Shown in pieces: positions 1-6,305 of a stretch of 6,380 bases of DNA. The stretch spans positions 385,440 through 391,819 of the forward strand of contig NZ_MDDW01000028.1 of NCBI RefSeq assembly GCF_001854865.1, written 5' to 3'. The stretch is from Rhizobium sp. LCM 4573. GTDB lineage: Bacteria > Pseudomonadota > Alphaproteobacteria > Rhizobiales > Rhizobiaceae. The notes under the pieces were generated by a model, which worked only from the letters and a program-made list of their open reading frames with translations, was not told where the DNA came from and did not search any database. The number at the start of each line of letters is the position of its first letter. Position 1 is the first letter of the stretch. A program made the translations under genes and the position numbers.

Positions 1-1394
1 ATCCGCTCGAAGGCGAGGTCGTCGGCCGGCTGGCAGACGAGCCGGAAATAGGCCATGGCGTCGCGGATTTCGAGCCGCTCGTAGAATCGCGGACCGCCGA
101 TGACCCGGTAGTTGAGGCCGAGCGTCACGAACCGGTCTTCGAACTCGCGCATCTGGAAAGAGGCGCGCACCAGGATCGCCATGTCGTTCAGCGCGTGCTT
201 CCTGCCGTCGGCATCGCCGCGCTGCAGCCGCTCGATCTCCTCGCCGACGGCGCGGGCCTCTTCTTCCGAATCCCAGGCTGCATGCACGATCACCTTCTCG
301 TCGTCGGGATCGACGCGGTCGGTGAAGAGCGTCTTGCCAAGCCGGCCCTCGTTATGGGCGATCAGATGTCCGGCCGCGCCAAGGATATGCTCGGTGGAGC
401 GGTAGTTGCGCTCCAGCTTGATGACCTTGGCGCCCGGAAAATCCTTCTCGAAGCGCAGGATGTTGTCCACCTCCGCGCCGCGCCAGCCGTAGATCGACTG
501 GTCGTCGTCGCCGACGCAGCAGACGTTCTGGGCAACGCCCTTCGGCCGCTGGGCCAGAAGCCGCAGCCACATGTACTGTGCGGTATTGGTGTCCTGGTAC
601 TCGTCCACCAGAATGTAGCGGAATTTGTCGTGGTAATCCTTCAGGATATCCGGGTTCTGGCGGAAGATGGCGATCGGGTGCAGAAGCAGATCGCCGAAAT
701 CGCAGGCATTGAGGCTTTTGAGCCGCGCCTGATAGGCGGCGTAGAGTTCGCGTCCCTTGCCGTTGGCAAAGGCGCGCGCATCGCCTTCCGGAATGTCCTG
801 CGGCAGAAGTCCCTTGTTCTTCCAGCCGTCGATCATCCCGGCGAACTGGCGGGCGGGCCAGCGCTTGTCGTCCAGCCCCTCGGCCTGAATGAGCTGCTTG
901 ACGAGCCGGATCACGTCGTCCGTGTCGAGAATGGTGAAATCGGAACGCAGCCCCGCAAGCTCCGCATGGCGGCGGAGCAGCTTGACGCCGATCGAGTGGA
1001 ACGTGCCGAGCCAGGGCATGCCTTCGACGGCGCCGCCGACGAGCACGCCGATGCGTTCCTTCATCTCGCGCGCCGCCTTGTTGGTGAAGGTCACGGCCAG
1101 AAGCTGGCTCGGAAAGGCCCGGCCCGTCGCGAGAATATGGGCGATGCGCGTGGTCAGCACGCGGGTCTTGCCGGTGCCGGCGCCGGCGAGCACCAGCACG
1201 GGCCCGTCCAGCGTCTCCACCGCCTCGCGCTGTTCCCGGTTGAGGCCGGAGAGATAATCCGGCGCGGCGCGGCGCTGGTCGCGGGCCGCCATGGCGCGTG
1301 CGGCGATGCCGAGACCGCCGGCTGCCGGCTCGGAATTCTTGCGCGGCGCGGGCTCCTCGTCGAAGAACGGGATGTCGTCGAAACTGTTACTCAT
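1..1394 (-). CDS. uvrD: UvrD/PcrA-type ATP-dependent 3'-5' DNA helicase, partial (C-terminus beyond window)
   Basis: This is a superfamily 1A helicase that unwinds DNA with ATP; the family acts in nucleotide excision repair, mismatch repair and clearing of replication forks. The 464 visible residues carry the SF1A motifs in order: Q motif LNREQ (51-55), Walker A AGAGTGKT (70-77), motif Ia TFTNKAAREM (102-111), motif Ib GTFHS (130-134), motif II/Walker B ILVDEYQDTN (261-270), motif III VGDDDQSIYGWRGA (294-307), motif IV LERNYRST (327-334), and the GGPRFYERLEIRD segment (433-445). Motifs V and VI and the C-terminal tail would lie beyond base 1. The start at 1394 gives an acidic leader (MSNSFDDIPFFDEE) followed by a roughly 45-residue variable tail before the Q motif, as I recall for rhizobial UvrD. 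No clear Shine-Dalgarno sequence precedes it; the next in-frame Met is residue 35 and has none either. Transcription diverges from the efflux operon. All visible motifs are intact. A Rep-type paralogue is the main alternative. Confidence 0.95.
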   Translation of the reverse strand, partial: MSNSFDDIPFFDEEPAPRKNSEPAAGGLGIAARAMAARDQRRAAPDYLSGLNREQREAVETLDGPVLVLAGAGTGKTRVLTTRIAHILATGRAFPSQLLAVTFTNKAAREMKERIGVLVGGAVEGMPWLGTFHSIGVKLLRRHAELAGLRSDFTILDTDDVIRLVKQLIQAEGLDDKRWPARQFAGMIDGWKNKGLLPQDIPEGDARAFANGKGRELYAAYQARLKSLNACDFGDLLLHPIAIFRQNPDILKDYHDKFRYILVDEYQDTNTAQYMWLRLLAQRPKGVAQNVCCVGDDDQSIYGWRGAEVDNILRFEKDFPGAKVIKLERNYRSTEHILGAAGHLIAHNEGRLGKTLFTDRVDPDDEKVIVHAAWDSEEEARAVGEEIERLQRGDADGRKHALNDMAILVRASFQMREFEDRFVTLGLNYRVIGGPRFYERLEIRDAMAYFRLVCQPADDLAFER

Positions 1395-1434
1395 GCGGCC
1401 AATGTAGTGATTCGAGCCCGAAAGGCTAGAAAAT

Positions 1435-1449
1435 GTTCCTCTTTTATTC
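1435..1449. promoter_or_regulatory. Candidate LexA (SOS) box upstream of uvrD, one mismatch
   Basis: The sequence reads GTTC-CTCTTTT-ATTC, which differs at one base from GTTC-N7-GTTC, the direct-repeat SOS box known for LexA of alphaproteobacteria. The T-rich seven-base spacer also resembles that of strong rhizobial boxes as I remember them. It lies 41-55 bp upstream of the uvrD start codon, where a repressor would block transcription. uvrD is LexA-controlled in Escherichia coli, so the link makes biological sense, but the second half-site is imperfect and a single such match can arise by chance. Confidence 0.4.
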
Positions 1450-1452
1450 CCA

Positions 1453-1488
1453 ATCTCTCCACAAGGAGCGGCTAAATTGTGGAGAGAT
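1453..1488. repeat. Perfect 12-bp inverted repeat in the divergent region
   Basis: The left arm ATCTCTCCACAA (1453-1464) is the exact reverse complement of the right arm TTGTGGAGAGAT (1477-1488), with a 12-bp spacer. It starts 59 bp upstream of the uvrD start and ends about 157 bp upstream of the adapter start. It could be an operator for a dimeric regulator or a hairpin in a long uvrD leader. It is unlikely to be a terminator: no T-run follows on the plus strand, and the minus strand continues GGGAATAAAAG. Confidence 0.75.
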
Positions 1489-1533
1489 CGCTTCCGGAAT
1501 CTCACAGGTCGCCAGACCCTGGACTTTTCACGG

Positions 1534-1552
1534 GTAAATTACATTTCCGTAA
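1534..1552. promoter_or_regulatory. Candidate operator: GTAA/TTAC repeats upstream of efflux promoter
   Basis: GTAA-A-TTAC (1534-1542) is a short odd-centred palindrome, and a further GTAA follows at 1549-1552, so TTAC and GTAA also pair as a second small dyad across 1539-1552. ACGG (1530-1533) and CCGT (1547-1550) add another pair. The cluster sits just upstream of the proposed -35 at 1569, a usual place for a TetR- or MarR-type site controlling an efflux operon. No regulator gene is adjacent, so this is inferred from pattern and position only. Confidence 0.25.
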
Positions 1553-1568
1553 GGTTGTCGATCCGCCA

Positions 1569-1597
1569 TTGCCTGCGCGCCTGCAAAAATGGATACT
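1569..1597 (+). promoter_or_regulatory. Candidate sigma70 promoter for the adapter-pump operon
   Basis: TTGCCT (1569-1574) and GATACT (1592-1597) each match four of six bases of the -35 and -10 consensus and are separated by exactly 17 bp. Transcription would begin near 1604, giving a leader of about 40 nt that contains the ribosome site. It is the best-spaced pair I found by eye in the region, but it has not been scored against a model. Confidence 0.35.
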
Positions 1598-1635
1598 TGG
1601 CCGGAAAATCAAGGCTTTTGCGCGCGCGACGACCC

Positions 1636-1640
1636 GGAGA
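1636..1640 (+). promoter_or_regulatory. Ribosome binding site of the adapter gene
   Basis: GGAGA lies five bases before the ATG at 1646. It supports this start over the longer open frames that begin near 1477-1479 in other frames, which have no comparable site. Confidence 0.6.
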
Positions 1641-1645
1641 ACTGA

Positions 1646-2833
1646 ATGCGGATTTGGAAACAGCTTGTACTCGGCATGGCTATACTTGCCGGAGCGCTCT
1701 GTCTCTGGGTCTTCCTGGTACCGAGCGCCGGGGAGACTTTGGCGAAGATCGGCGTGCCGGGCCAGGTGGTTGCCGCTATCCGTCCCGGAGAGGGCGGTCA
1801 GGCAGTCTCTCCCGAGGGCGCGCCTGATGGGCAGCGGCCGGGCGCGGGCCGGGGCGCAGGGCAGGGCGGTGGAAACCGCCCGACCATGGTGGCGGTCCGT
1901 CCCGTCGCGACCGGCACCGTCAACGACCGCTTCTCCGCGATCGGCAGCGGCGAGGCCATCCAGTCGGTCGTCGTCATGCCGCAGTCCACGGGAACCATCT
2001 CTGAGATCATGGTACGTTCCGGCGAGAAGGTTAAGAAGGGCCAGGTTCTCGCCCGCCTCGACGATGACGAGCAGATCATCGAGCGGGACAAGGCGCGGGT
2101 GACGCTGCAGAGCGCCACGGAAAAATCCGCCTCCTACAGGAATCTCAGATCGGTCTCCAGGCTCGATGTCCTGGATGCGCAGATCGCCGAACAATCGGCG
2201 AAGCTCGCCCTCGCCACCGCCGAGCTCAACCTGAAGCGCCGCGATATCACGGCGCCGATCGACGGCATCACCGGCATCGTCGCGGTCAATATCGGCGACA
2301 ACGTCACCACCCAGACCAATGTCGTGACGATCGACGACCGTTCCGCCATACTCGTCGATTTCTGGGCTCCGGAGCGGTTTGCCACCGCCGTCACCGCCGG
2401 CCAACCGGTGGAGGCGACCTCGATCGCCCGTCCGGGCAAGGTCTTTTCCGGTGCGGTCGAGTCGATCGACAACCGTGTCGATGCCGCAAGCCGCACCATG
2501 CGCATCCGCGCTCGCGTCGACAATGCACAGGACGAGCTGCGCGCCGGCATGTCCTTCAACGTTTCCATGCGCTTTTCCGGCGAGACCTATCCCGCGGTCG
2601 ATCCGCTGGCCGTCCAGTGGGATGCCGAGGGCTCCTATGTCTGGCAGGTCCAGGACGGCAAGTCGGTGAAGGCCCGCGTGCGCATCATCCAGCGCAATCC
2701 GGATTCGGTTCTCGTGGAGGCCGCGTTGAAGGAGGGCGATCCGGTGGTGGTGGAAGGCCTGCAGCGCGTGCGTGAAGGCGGCGCGGTCCGCGTTCTCGGA
2801 GCTGCGGCAGCGGCGGAGGTGGCGAGCCAATGA
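1646..2833 (+). CDS. RND efflux periplasmic adapter subunit (HlyD/AcrA-like membrane fusion protein)
   Basis: This 395-residue protein should link the inner-membrane pump to an outer-membrane channel across the periplasm. Residues 6-25 form one hydrophobic segment after MRIWKQ, acting as membrane anchor or signal sequence. The only nearby cysteine (C19, in GALC) does not fit a lipobox, so a lipoprotein is unlikely. Residues about 47-79 are a Gly/Pro-rich linker. The first lipoyl half is at 108-140 (GTISEIMVRSGEKVKKGQVL within it), a coiled-coil hairpin spans about 142-198, and the second lipoyl half is ITAPIDGITG (201-210) with the following strand. A beta-barrel domain follows (about 232-310), then the membrane-proximal domain to about 385 and an Ala-rich tail. 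Length is normal for the family. The hairpin tip is short and lacks the exact R-x3-L-x6-S channel-docking motif. The stop overlaps the pump start (ATGA). Family assignment is secure; the substrate cannot be read from the sequence. Confidence 0.95.
   Translation: MRIWKQLVLGMAILAGALCLWVFLVPSAGETLAKIGVPGQVVAAIRPGEGGQAVSPEGAPDGQRPGAGRGAGQGGGNRPTMVAVRPVATGTVNDRFSAIGSGEAIQSVVVMPQSTGTISEIMVRSGEKVKKGQVLARLDDDEQIIERDKARVTLQSATEKSASYRNLRSVSRLDVLDAQIAEQSAKLALATAELNLKRRDITAPIDGITGIVAVNIGDNVTTQTNVVTIDDRSAILVDFWAPERFATAVTAGQPVEATSIARPGKVFSGAVESIDNRVDAASRTMRIRARVDNAQDELRAGMSFNVSMRFSGETYPAVDPLAVQWDAEGSYVWQVQDGKSVKARVRIIQRNPDSVLVEAALKEGDPVVVEGLQRVREGGAVRVLGAAAAAEVASQ
2815..2820 (+). promoter_or_regulatory. 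Ribosome binding site of the pump gene, inside the adapter gene
   Basis: GGAGGT ends nine bases before the ATG at 2830 and lies within the last codons of the adapter. Together with the four-base ATGA overlap it indicates coupled translation and fixes the pump start. Confidence 0.7.
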
Positions 2834-5800
2834 AGATCGAGGTCCCCCCGACCGGCCCGATCCCGGGCGAGGAGAAATCCAGCCAGACCTTTACCGCGCT
2901 TTTCGTCCGCCGCCCGATCCTGGCGGCGGTGCTCAACACGCTGCTCGTGGTCGCAGGCCTTGCCGCGCTCTTCGGCATCGAGGTTCGCGAGCTACCGGAT
3001 GTCGACCAGCCCGTCATCACGGTGCGCACCAATTACGACGGCGCCTCGCCGCAGACCATGGACCAGGAGGTGACCCAGGTCATCGAAGGTGCGGTGGCGC
3101 GCGTCAGCGGCCTCAAGTCCATCTCATCGCAGTCGCAGTTCGGTTCCAGCCGCGTGACGCTGGAATTTTCCGATTCCGTCGATCTCTCGGAAGCCGCCAA
3201 CGATGTGCGCGACGCGATCGGTCGCATCACCAACCAGTTGCCGGATGACGCCGACGATCCGCGCATCGTCAAGGCGGATTCCGATTCCGAAGCCATCATG
3301 CGGCTTGCGGTCACCTCCAGTAAGCTCTCGATGGACGACCTGACCCAGCTCGTCGACAACGAGATCGTCGACCGTCTGGCCGCCGTCGAGGGCGTGGCCG
3401 ATGTCGAGCTTTACGGCGACCAGGAGAAGGTCTTCCGCGTCGACGTCAACCAGGCAGCGCTCGCCGGCCGCGGGCTGACCGTGGCCGATGTCTCGAACGC
3501 GCTGGAAAGTGCGGCGCTCGACGTTCCGGCCGGTTCGCTGAAAAGCACGACGCAGGATATCGTCGTGCGCGCCACCGCCAACCTCACCACGCCGCATGAT
3601 TTCGAAAACGTCCTCATCAGCCCTAACGTGCGCCTGCGCGATGTTGCGACCGTGACCCTCGGTCCGGACGACGGCACGACGGTGCTTCGTTCGAACGGGG
3701 TGCAGGGCGTCGGCCTCGGCATCATCCGTCAGGCGCAGTCGAACACGCTGAACATTTCCGAAGGCGTCAAGGCCGCCGTCGCCGAGATGCAGTCGATCCT
3801 TCCGGAGGGCACGCGCATTGCGGTCACCAGCAACGACGCCGTCTTCATCGAGGGCGCGCTGCACGAGGTGGAGATCGCGCTCCTGCTCTCGGCAACCGTC
3901 GTTGTCGTCGTCATCTACCTCTTCCTGCGGGACTGGCGCGCGACGCTCATTCCGGCGCTCACCATGCCGGTGGCGCTGATCGGCACGCTGATCGCGATGT
4001 ATCTGGTCGGCTTCTCGATCAACATTCTCACCCTGCTGGCCATCGTGCTGGCAACCGGCCTCGTGGTGGACGATGCGATCGTCGTCTTGGAAAACATCGT
4101 CCGGCGAAGATCGGAAGGCATGGGGCCGCGCGCCGCGGCCGTCCTCGGCACCCAGGAAGTCTTCTTCGCCGTCATCGCCACCACGGCGACGCTTGCCGCG
4201 GTCTTCATTCCGCTGTCCTTCCTGCCTGGTCAGATCGGCGGCCTGTTCCGCGAATTCGGCTTCGTGCTCGCCTTCGCCGTCGCGCTGTCTTCAATCACCG
4301 CGCTCACCCTTTGCCCCATGCTTGCCTCGCGCATGCTGGTGACGCCGATCAAGGAAAAGCAAGGGCCGCTGCACTGGTTCGGCCAGAAGTTCGCCGGCCT
4401 CTATGCCTCGGCGCTGCATTCCTGCCTGAACGCCCCGCTCGTCGTCATCGTCGTCGCGGTGCTCTTCTCGGTCGCCGCCTATAACGCCTTCGGCCTGGTC
4501 AAGAGCGAGATCACGCCGCGTGAGGATCGCTCCATGGTGATGATGCGGGCCACGGCCCCGCAGGGCGTCAGCCTGGATTACACGCGCGACCAGCTCCAGC
4601 GCGTGGAGGAGAACCTGAAGCCGCTGGTGGATTCGGGCGAGATCCAGAATATTTTCTCGATTTCCGGTTTCGGCAGCAACAAGAACAGCGGCTTCATGGT
4701 GCTGACGCTCGCGCCCTGGGACGAGCGCGACCGCACCCAGGACCAGATCGTTCAGGATATCAACGCCGCCGTCCAGCGGGTGCCGGCGCTGCGCGGCTTT
4801 GCCATGCAGTCGAACAGCCTGCGCATCCGCGGCGCCGGCAACGGCCTGCAGATGGCGCTGGTCGGCCACGATTATGAAAAGCTGACGGCCGCGGCCCAGC
4901 AGCTCGTGCGTGAGATGGAGGATACCCAGCTCTTCGATACGCCGCGCCTCACCAACGAGCCGACCCAGGCACAGCTTTCCGTCACGATCGACCGCGAGCG
5001 CGCCTCCGATCTCGGCATCGACATCACGGGGCTCTCGACCGCGCTTCAATCTCTTCTGGAGGGCCGTTCGGTCGTGGATGTCTTCGTCGGCGGCGACGCG
5101 CTGCCGGTGAAGCTCACCTCCAACACGCGGCCGATCGACGATCCGACGGACCTCGAAAACATCTTCCTGAAGACGGGCGACGGCAAGATCGTGCCGATGT
5201 CGACCATCGCGACCTTGAAGGAAAACGCGGTCGCTCCGCAGCTCAACCGTGAACAGCAGCTCGCTTCGGTTTCCATCTCCGCCGGCCTGCGGGACGGCGT
5301 CTCTCTAGGTCAGGCGGTCGAAGAGGTGAATGCGCTTGCCGAACCGCTCCTGCCGGCGGGCTCGCGGTTGATGCCGCTTGCCGAAGCCAAGACGCTCGGC
5401 GAGAATTCGAATGCCATGCTGATGACCTTCGGCTTCGCGATCGCCATCATCTTCCTCGTGCTCGCGGCCCAGTTCGAAAGCGTGCTGTCCTCCATCATCA
5501 TCATGTCCACCGTGCCGCTCGGGCTCGCCTGCGCCGCGATCGCGCTGGTGGTCACGGGGTCGAGCCTCAACGTCTACAGCCAGATCGGGCTCGTGCTCCT
5601 GGTGGGCGTCATGGCCAAGAACGGCATCCTGATCGTGGAATTCGCCAATCAGCTTCGCGATCACGGGGCAAGCGTGCGCGAGGCGATCGAGAAGGCCTGC
5701 TCCATCCGTCTTCGCCCGGTCATGATGACGATGATCGCGACCGTCATCGGCGGCGTGCCGCTGGTGCTGGCCCAGGGGGCGGGCGCGGAAGCGCGCATCG

Positions 5801-6000
5801 CGCTCGGCTGGGTCATCGTCGGCGGGCTCGGCTTCGCCACGCTGGTAACCCTCTTCATCACCCCGGTCGCCTATCTCCTGATCGCCCGCTTCGCCACGCC
5901 GCATGCGCATGACGAGCATCGGCTTCATCAGGAACTCGCCAACGCCGCCCGCGCCCGGAAGCTGGACGAGGACGAGCGTCCGCTGCTCGCGGCGGAGTAG
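2830..6000 (+). CDS. RND efflux transporter permease subunit (AcrB-like, HAE1 type)
   Basis: This 1056-residue inner-membrane pump should export hydrophobic or amphiphilic compounds by proton antiport as a trimer with the adapter. It has the two-fold RND layout: TM1 about 29-49, a large periplasmic loop (50-345), TM2-TM6 about 347-497, TM7 about 536-555, a second loop (556-862), and TM8-TM12 about 866-1015. The proton-relay residues are present: D414-D415 in TM4 (GLVVDDAIVVLEN), K930 in TM10 (GVMAKNGILIVEF) and T967 in TM11 (LRPVMMT), matching AcrB D407/D408, K940 and T978. Their pattern fits drug exporters rather than metal-ion RND pumps. RELPDVDQP (53-61) after TM1 is the usual family motif. 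The C-terminal tail from about 1022 is charged and His-containing. Length is typical (about 1030-1060) and no frameshift is seen. It is translationally coupled to the adapter. No outer-membrane channel gene follows, so a TolC-like protein from elsewhere is presumably used. The substrate is unknown. Confidence 0.96.
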   Translation: MKIEVPPTGPIPGEEKSSQTFTALFVRRPILAAVLNTLLVVAGLAALFGIEVRELPDVDQPVITVRTNYDGASPQTMDQEVTQVIEGAVARVSGLKSISSQSQFGSSRVTLEFSDSVDLSEAANDVRDAIGRITNQLPDDADDPRIVKADSDSEAIMRLAVTSSKLSMDDLTQLVDNEIVDRLAAVEGVADVELYGDQEKVFRVDVNQAALAGRGLTVADVSNALESAALDVPAGSLKSTTQDIVVRATANLTTPHDFENVLISPNVRLRDVATVTLGPDDGTTVLRSNGVQGVGLGIIRQAQSNTLNISEGVKAAVAEMQSILPEGTRIAVTSNDAVFIEGALHEVEIALLLSATVVVVVIYLFLRDWRATLIPALTMPVALIGTLIAMYLVGFSINILTLLAIVLATGLVVDDAIVVLENIVRRRSEGMGPRAAAVLGTQEVFFAVIATTATLAAVFIPLSFLPGQIGGLFREFGFVLAFAVALSSITALTLCPMLASRMLVTPIKEKQGPLHWFGQKFAGLYASALHSCLNAPLVVIVVAVLFSVAAYNAFGLVKSEITPREDRSMVMMRATAPQGVSLDYTRDQLQRVEENLKPLVDSGEIQNIFSISGFGSNKNSGFMVLTLAPWDERDRTQDQIVQDINAAVQRVPALRGFAMQSNSLRIRGAGNGLQMALVGHDYEKLTAAAQQLVREMEDTQLFDTPRLTNEPTQAQLSVTIDRERASDLGIDITGLSTALQSLLEGRSVVDVFVGGDALPVKLTSNTRPIDDPTDLENIFLKTGDGKIVPMSTIATLKENAVAPQLNREQQLASVSISAGLRDGVSLGQAVEEVNALAEPLLPAGSRLMPLAEAKTLGENSNAMLMTFGFAIAIIFLVLAAQFESVLSSIIIMSTVPLGLACAAIALVVTGSSLNVYSQIGLVLLVGVMAKNGILIVEFANQLRDHGASVREAIEKACSIRLRPVMMTMIATVIGGVPLVLAQGAGAEARIALGWVIVGGLGFATLVTLFITPVAYLLIARFATPHAHDEHRLHQELANAARARKLDEDERPLLAAE

Positions 6001-6058
6001 CTGTTTCCGATCTACAGGATCTGCCTCTAATCAGGGTCGAAATTGCCCCTCACCCTAA

Positions 6059-6084
6059 CCTCTCCCCGTCAGAACGGGGAGAGG
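6059..6084 (+). repeat. Hairpin 1 of the composite repeat
   Basis: CCTCTCCCCGT (6059-6069) pairs without mismatch with ACGGGGAGAGG (6074-6084) around a CAGA loop, an 11-bp stem. It lies 59 bp after the pump stop codon and could stop 3' exonucleases or weakly terminate transcription. No U-run follows (the next bases are GGACGTG), so it is not a classical intrinsic terminator. Confidence 0.8.
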
Positions 6085-6175
6085 GGACGTGTCATATGTG
6101 CGCGTAAGGAAGCCGGCCCGGCAATCGATCTTCCCGCGAGCGCGACGAGGGGAAACTGCGATGGCGCGGCATACC

Positions 6176-6203
6176 CCTTCTCCCCGTCAGAACGGGGAGA
6201 AGG
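6176..6203 (+). repeat. Hairpin 2 of the composite repeat
   Basis: CCTTCTCCCCGT (6176-6187) pairs without mismatch with ACGGGGAGAAGG (6192-6203) around the same CAGA loop, a 12-bp stem. It differs from hairpin 1 by an extra T-A pair near the base, with both sides changed together so that pairing is kept. Confidence 0.8.
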
Positions 6204-6236
6204 TCGCGGCAGCGGGATGAGGGGCAATCGCAACGC

Positions 6237-6305
6237 AGAGCGGGGATGATCCGGCACCTCGTTCCCGATATTTCAATAACTTGATCCCTCCTTCATCCCC
6301 GCTCT
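6237..6305. repeat. Perfect 13-bp inverted repeat with 43-bp spacer
   Basis: AGAGCGGGGATGA (6237-6249) is the exact reverse complement of TCATCCCCGCTCT (6293-6305). It begins eight bases after the composite repeat ends. The spacer is A+T-richer than its surroundings and includes GATATTTCAATAACTTGAT. It may be the ends of a small degenerate element, part of the neighbouring repeat, or the upstream control region of a gene beyond the window; no choice can be made from the sequence. Confidence 0.6.

Larger units (their letters stand above)
1395..1645. other. Divergent intergenic control region between uvrD and the efflux operon
   Basis: This 251-bp stretch separates two start codons that face away from each other, so it must carry both promoters unless either gene is read from elsewhere. 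It is clearly richer in A+T than the flanking genes. Visible elements are a LexA-box-like direct repeat (1435-1449), a perfect 12-bp dyad (1453-1488), a GTAA/TTAC cluster (1534-1552) and a sigma70-like promoter for the adapter (1569-1597). For uvrD I could not settle on a promoter: TTGGGA and TCTAGC on the minus strand, 17 bp apart, are a weak pair. Open frames crossing the region on either strand are extensions of antisense shadows and have no ribosome site. Confidence 0.8.
6042..6228. repeat. Composite palindromic intergenic repeat, RIME-like, 187 bp
   Basis: The element is bounded by 11-bp perfect terminal inverted repeats, ATTGCCCCTCA (6042-6052) and TGAGGGGCAAT (6218-6228); pairing continues inward past one mismatch. 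Inside each end is a long hairpin sharing a 22-bp identical palindromic core, the first at 6059-6084 and the second at 6176-6203. The central part contains TTCCC (6131-6135) and GGGAA (6149-6153), which can also pair. The CCCCTCACCCTAACCTCTCCCC opening (split here by no gap but read across 6046-6067) is typical of the palindromic repeats dispersed between genes in Rhizobiaceae, such as the RIME class with two large palindromes. The family name is from memory and needs a sequence search. It encodes nothing recognisable. Confidence 0.75.

Noticed and set aside
195..1475. 426-codon open frame on the plus strand
   Set aside because: It lies antisense to uvrD, whose motifs are unmistakable; the translation has no recognisable domain and no ribosome site. 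Long antisense frames are common in high-G+C genes.
1691..1705. Lipoprotein signal (GALC around residue 19 of the adapter)
   Set aside because: The residue before Cys is Leu and the -3 residue is Gly, which does not match a lipobox.
1479..2102. 207-codon plus-strand frame overlapping the adapter start
   Set aside because: It is an out-of-frame, Arg/Ser-rich translation; the adapter frame has the membrane anchor, lipoyl halves and a ribosome site.
1502..2830. 442-codon open frame on the minus strand
   Set aside because: It is the antisense shadow of the adapter gene, rich in Arg, Asp, His and Gly with no domain pattern, and it runs across the divergent region.
5305..5928. 207-codon minus-strand frame within the pump gene
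   Set aside because: It is the reverse shadow of TM8-TM12 codons, giving an unnatural His/Asp/Arg-rich product.
2830..6000. Heavy-metal (CusA-type) RND pump
   Set aside because: The TM4 pattern GLVVDDAIVVLEN with a D-D pair fits drug exporters; I see no metal-pump signature, and the His-containing C-terminal tail alone is not evidence.
6059..6084. Intrinsic terminator
   Set aside because: The stem is strong but no T-run follows in either direction, so I call it a repeat hairpin that may at most attenuate or protect the transcript.
6059..6203. CRISPR array
   Set aside because: There are only two copies, the core is itself a long palindrome, and the unit has terminal inverted repeats; no leader or cas gene is present.
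6043..6257. Two small open frames on opposite strands downstream of the pump
   Set aside because: Both are created by the palindromic repeat, lack ribosome sites and have no protein-like features.
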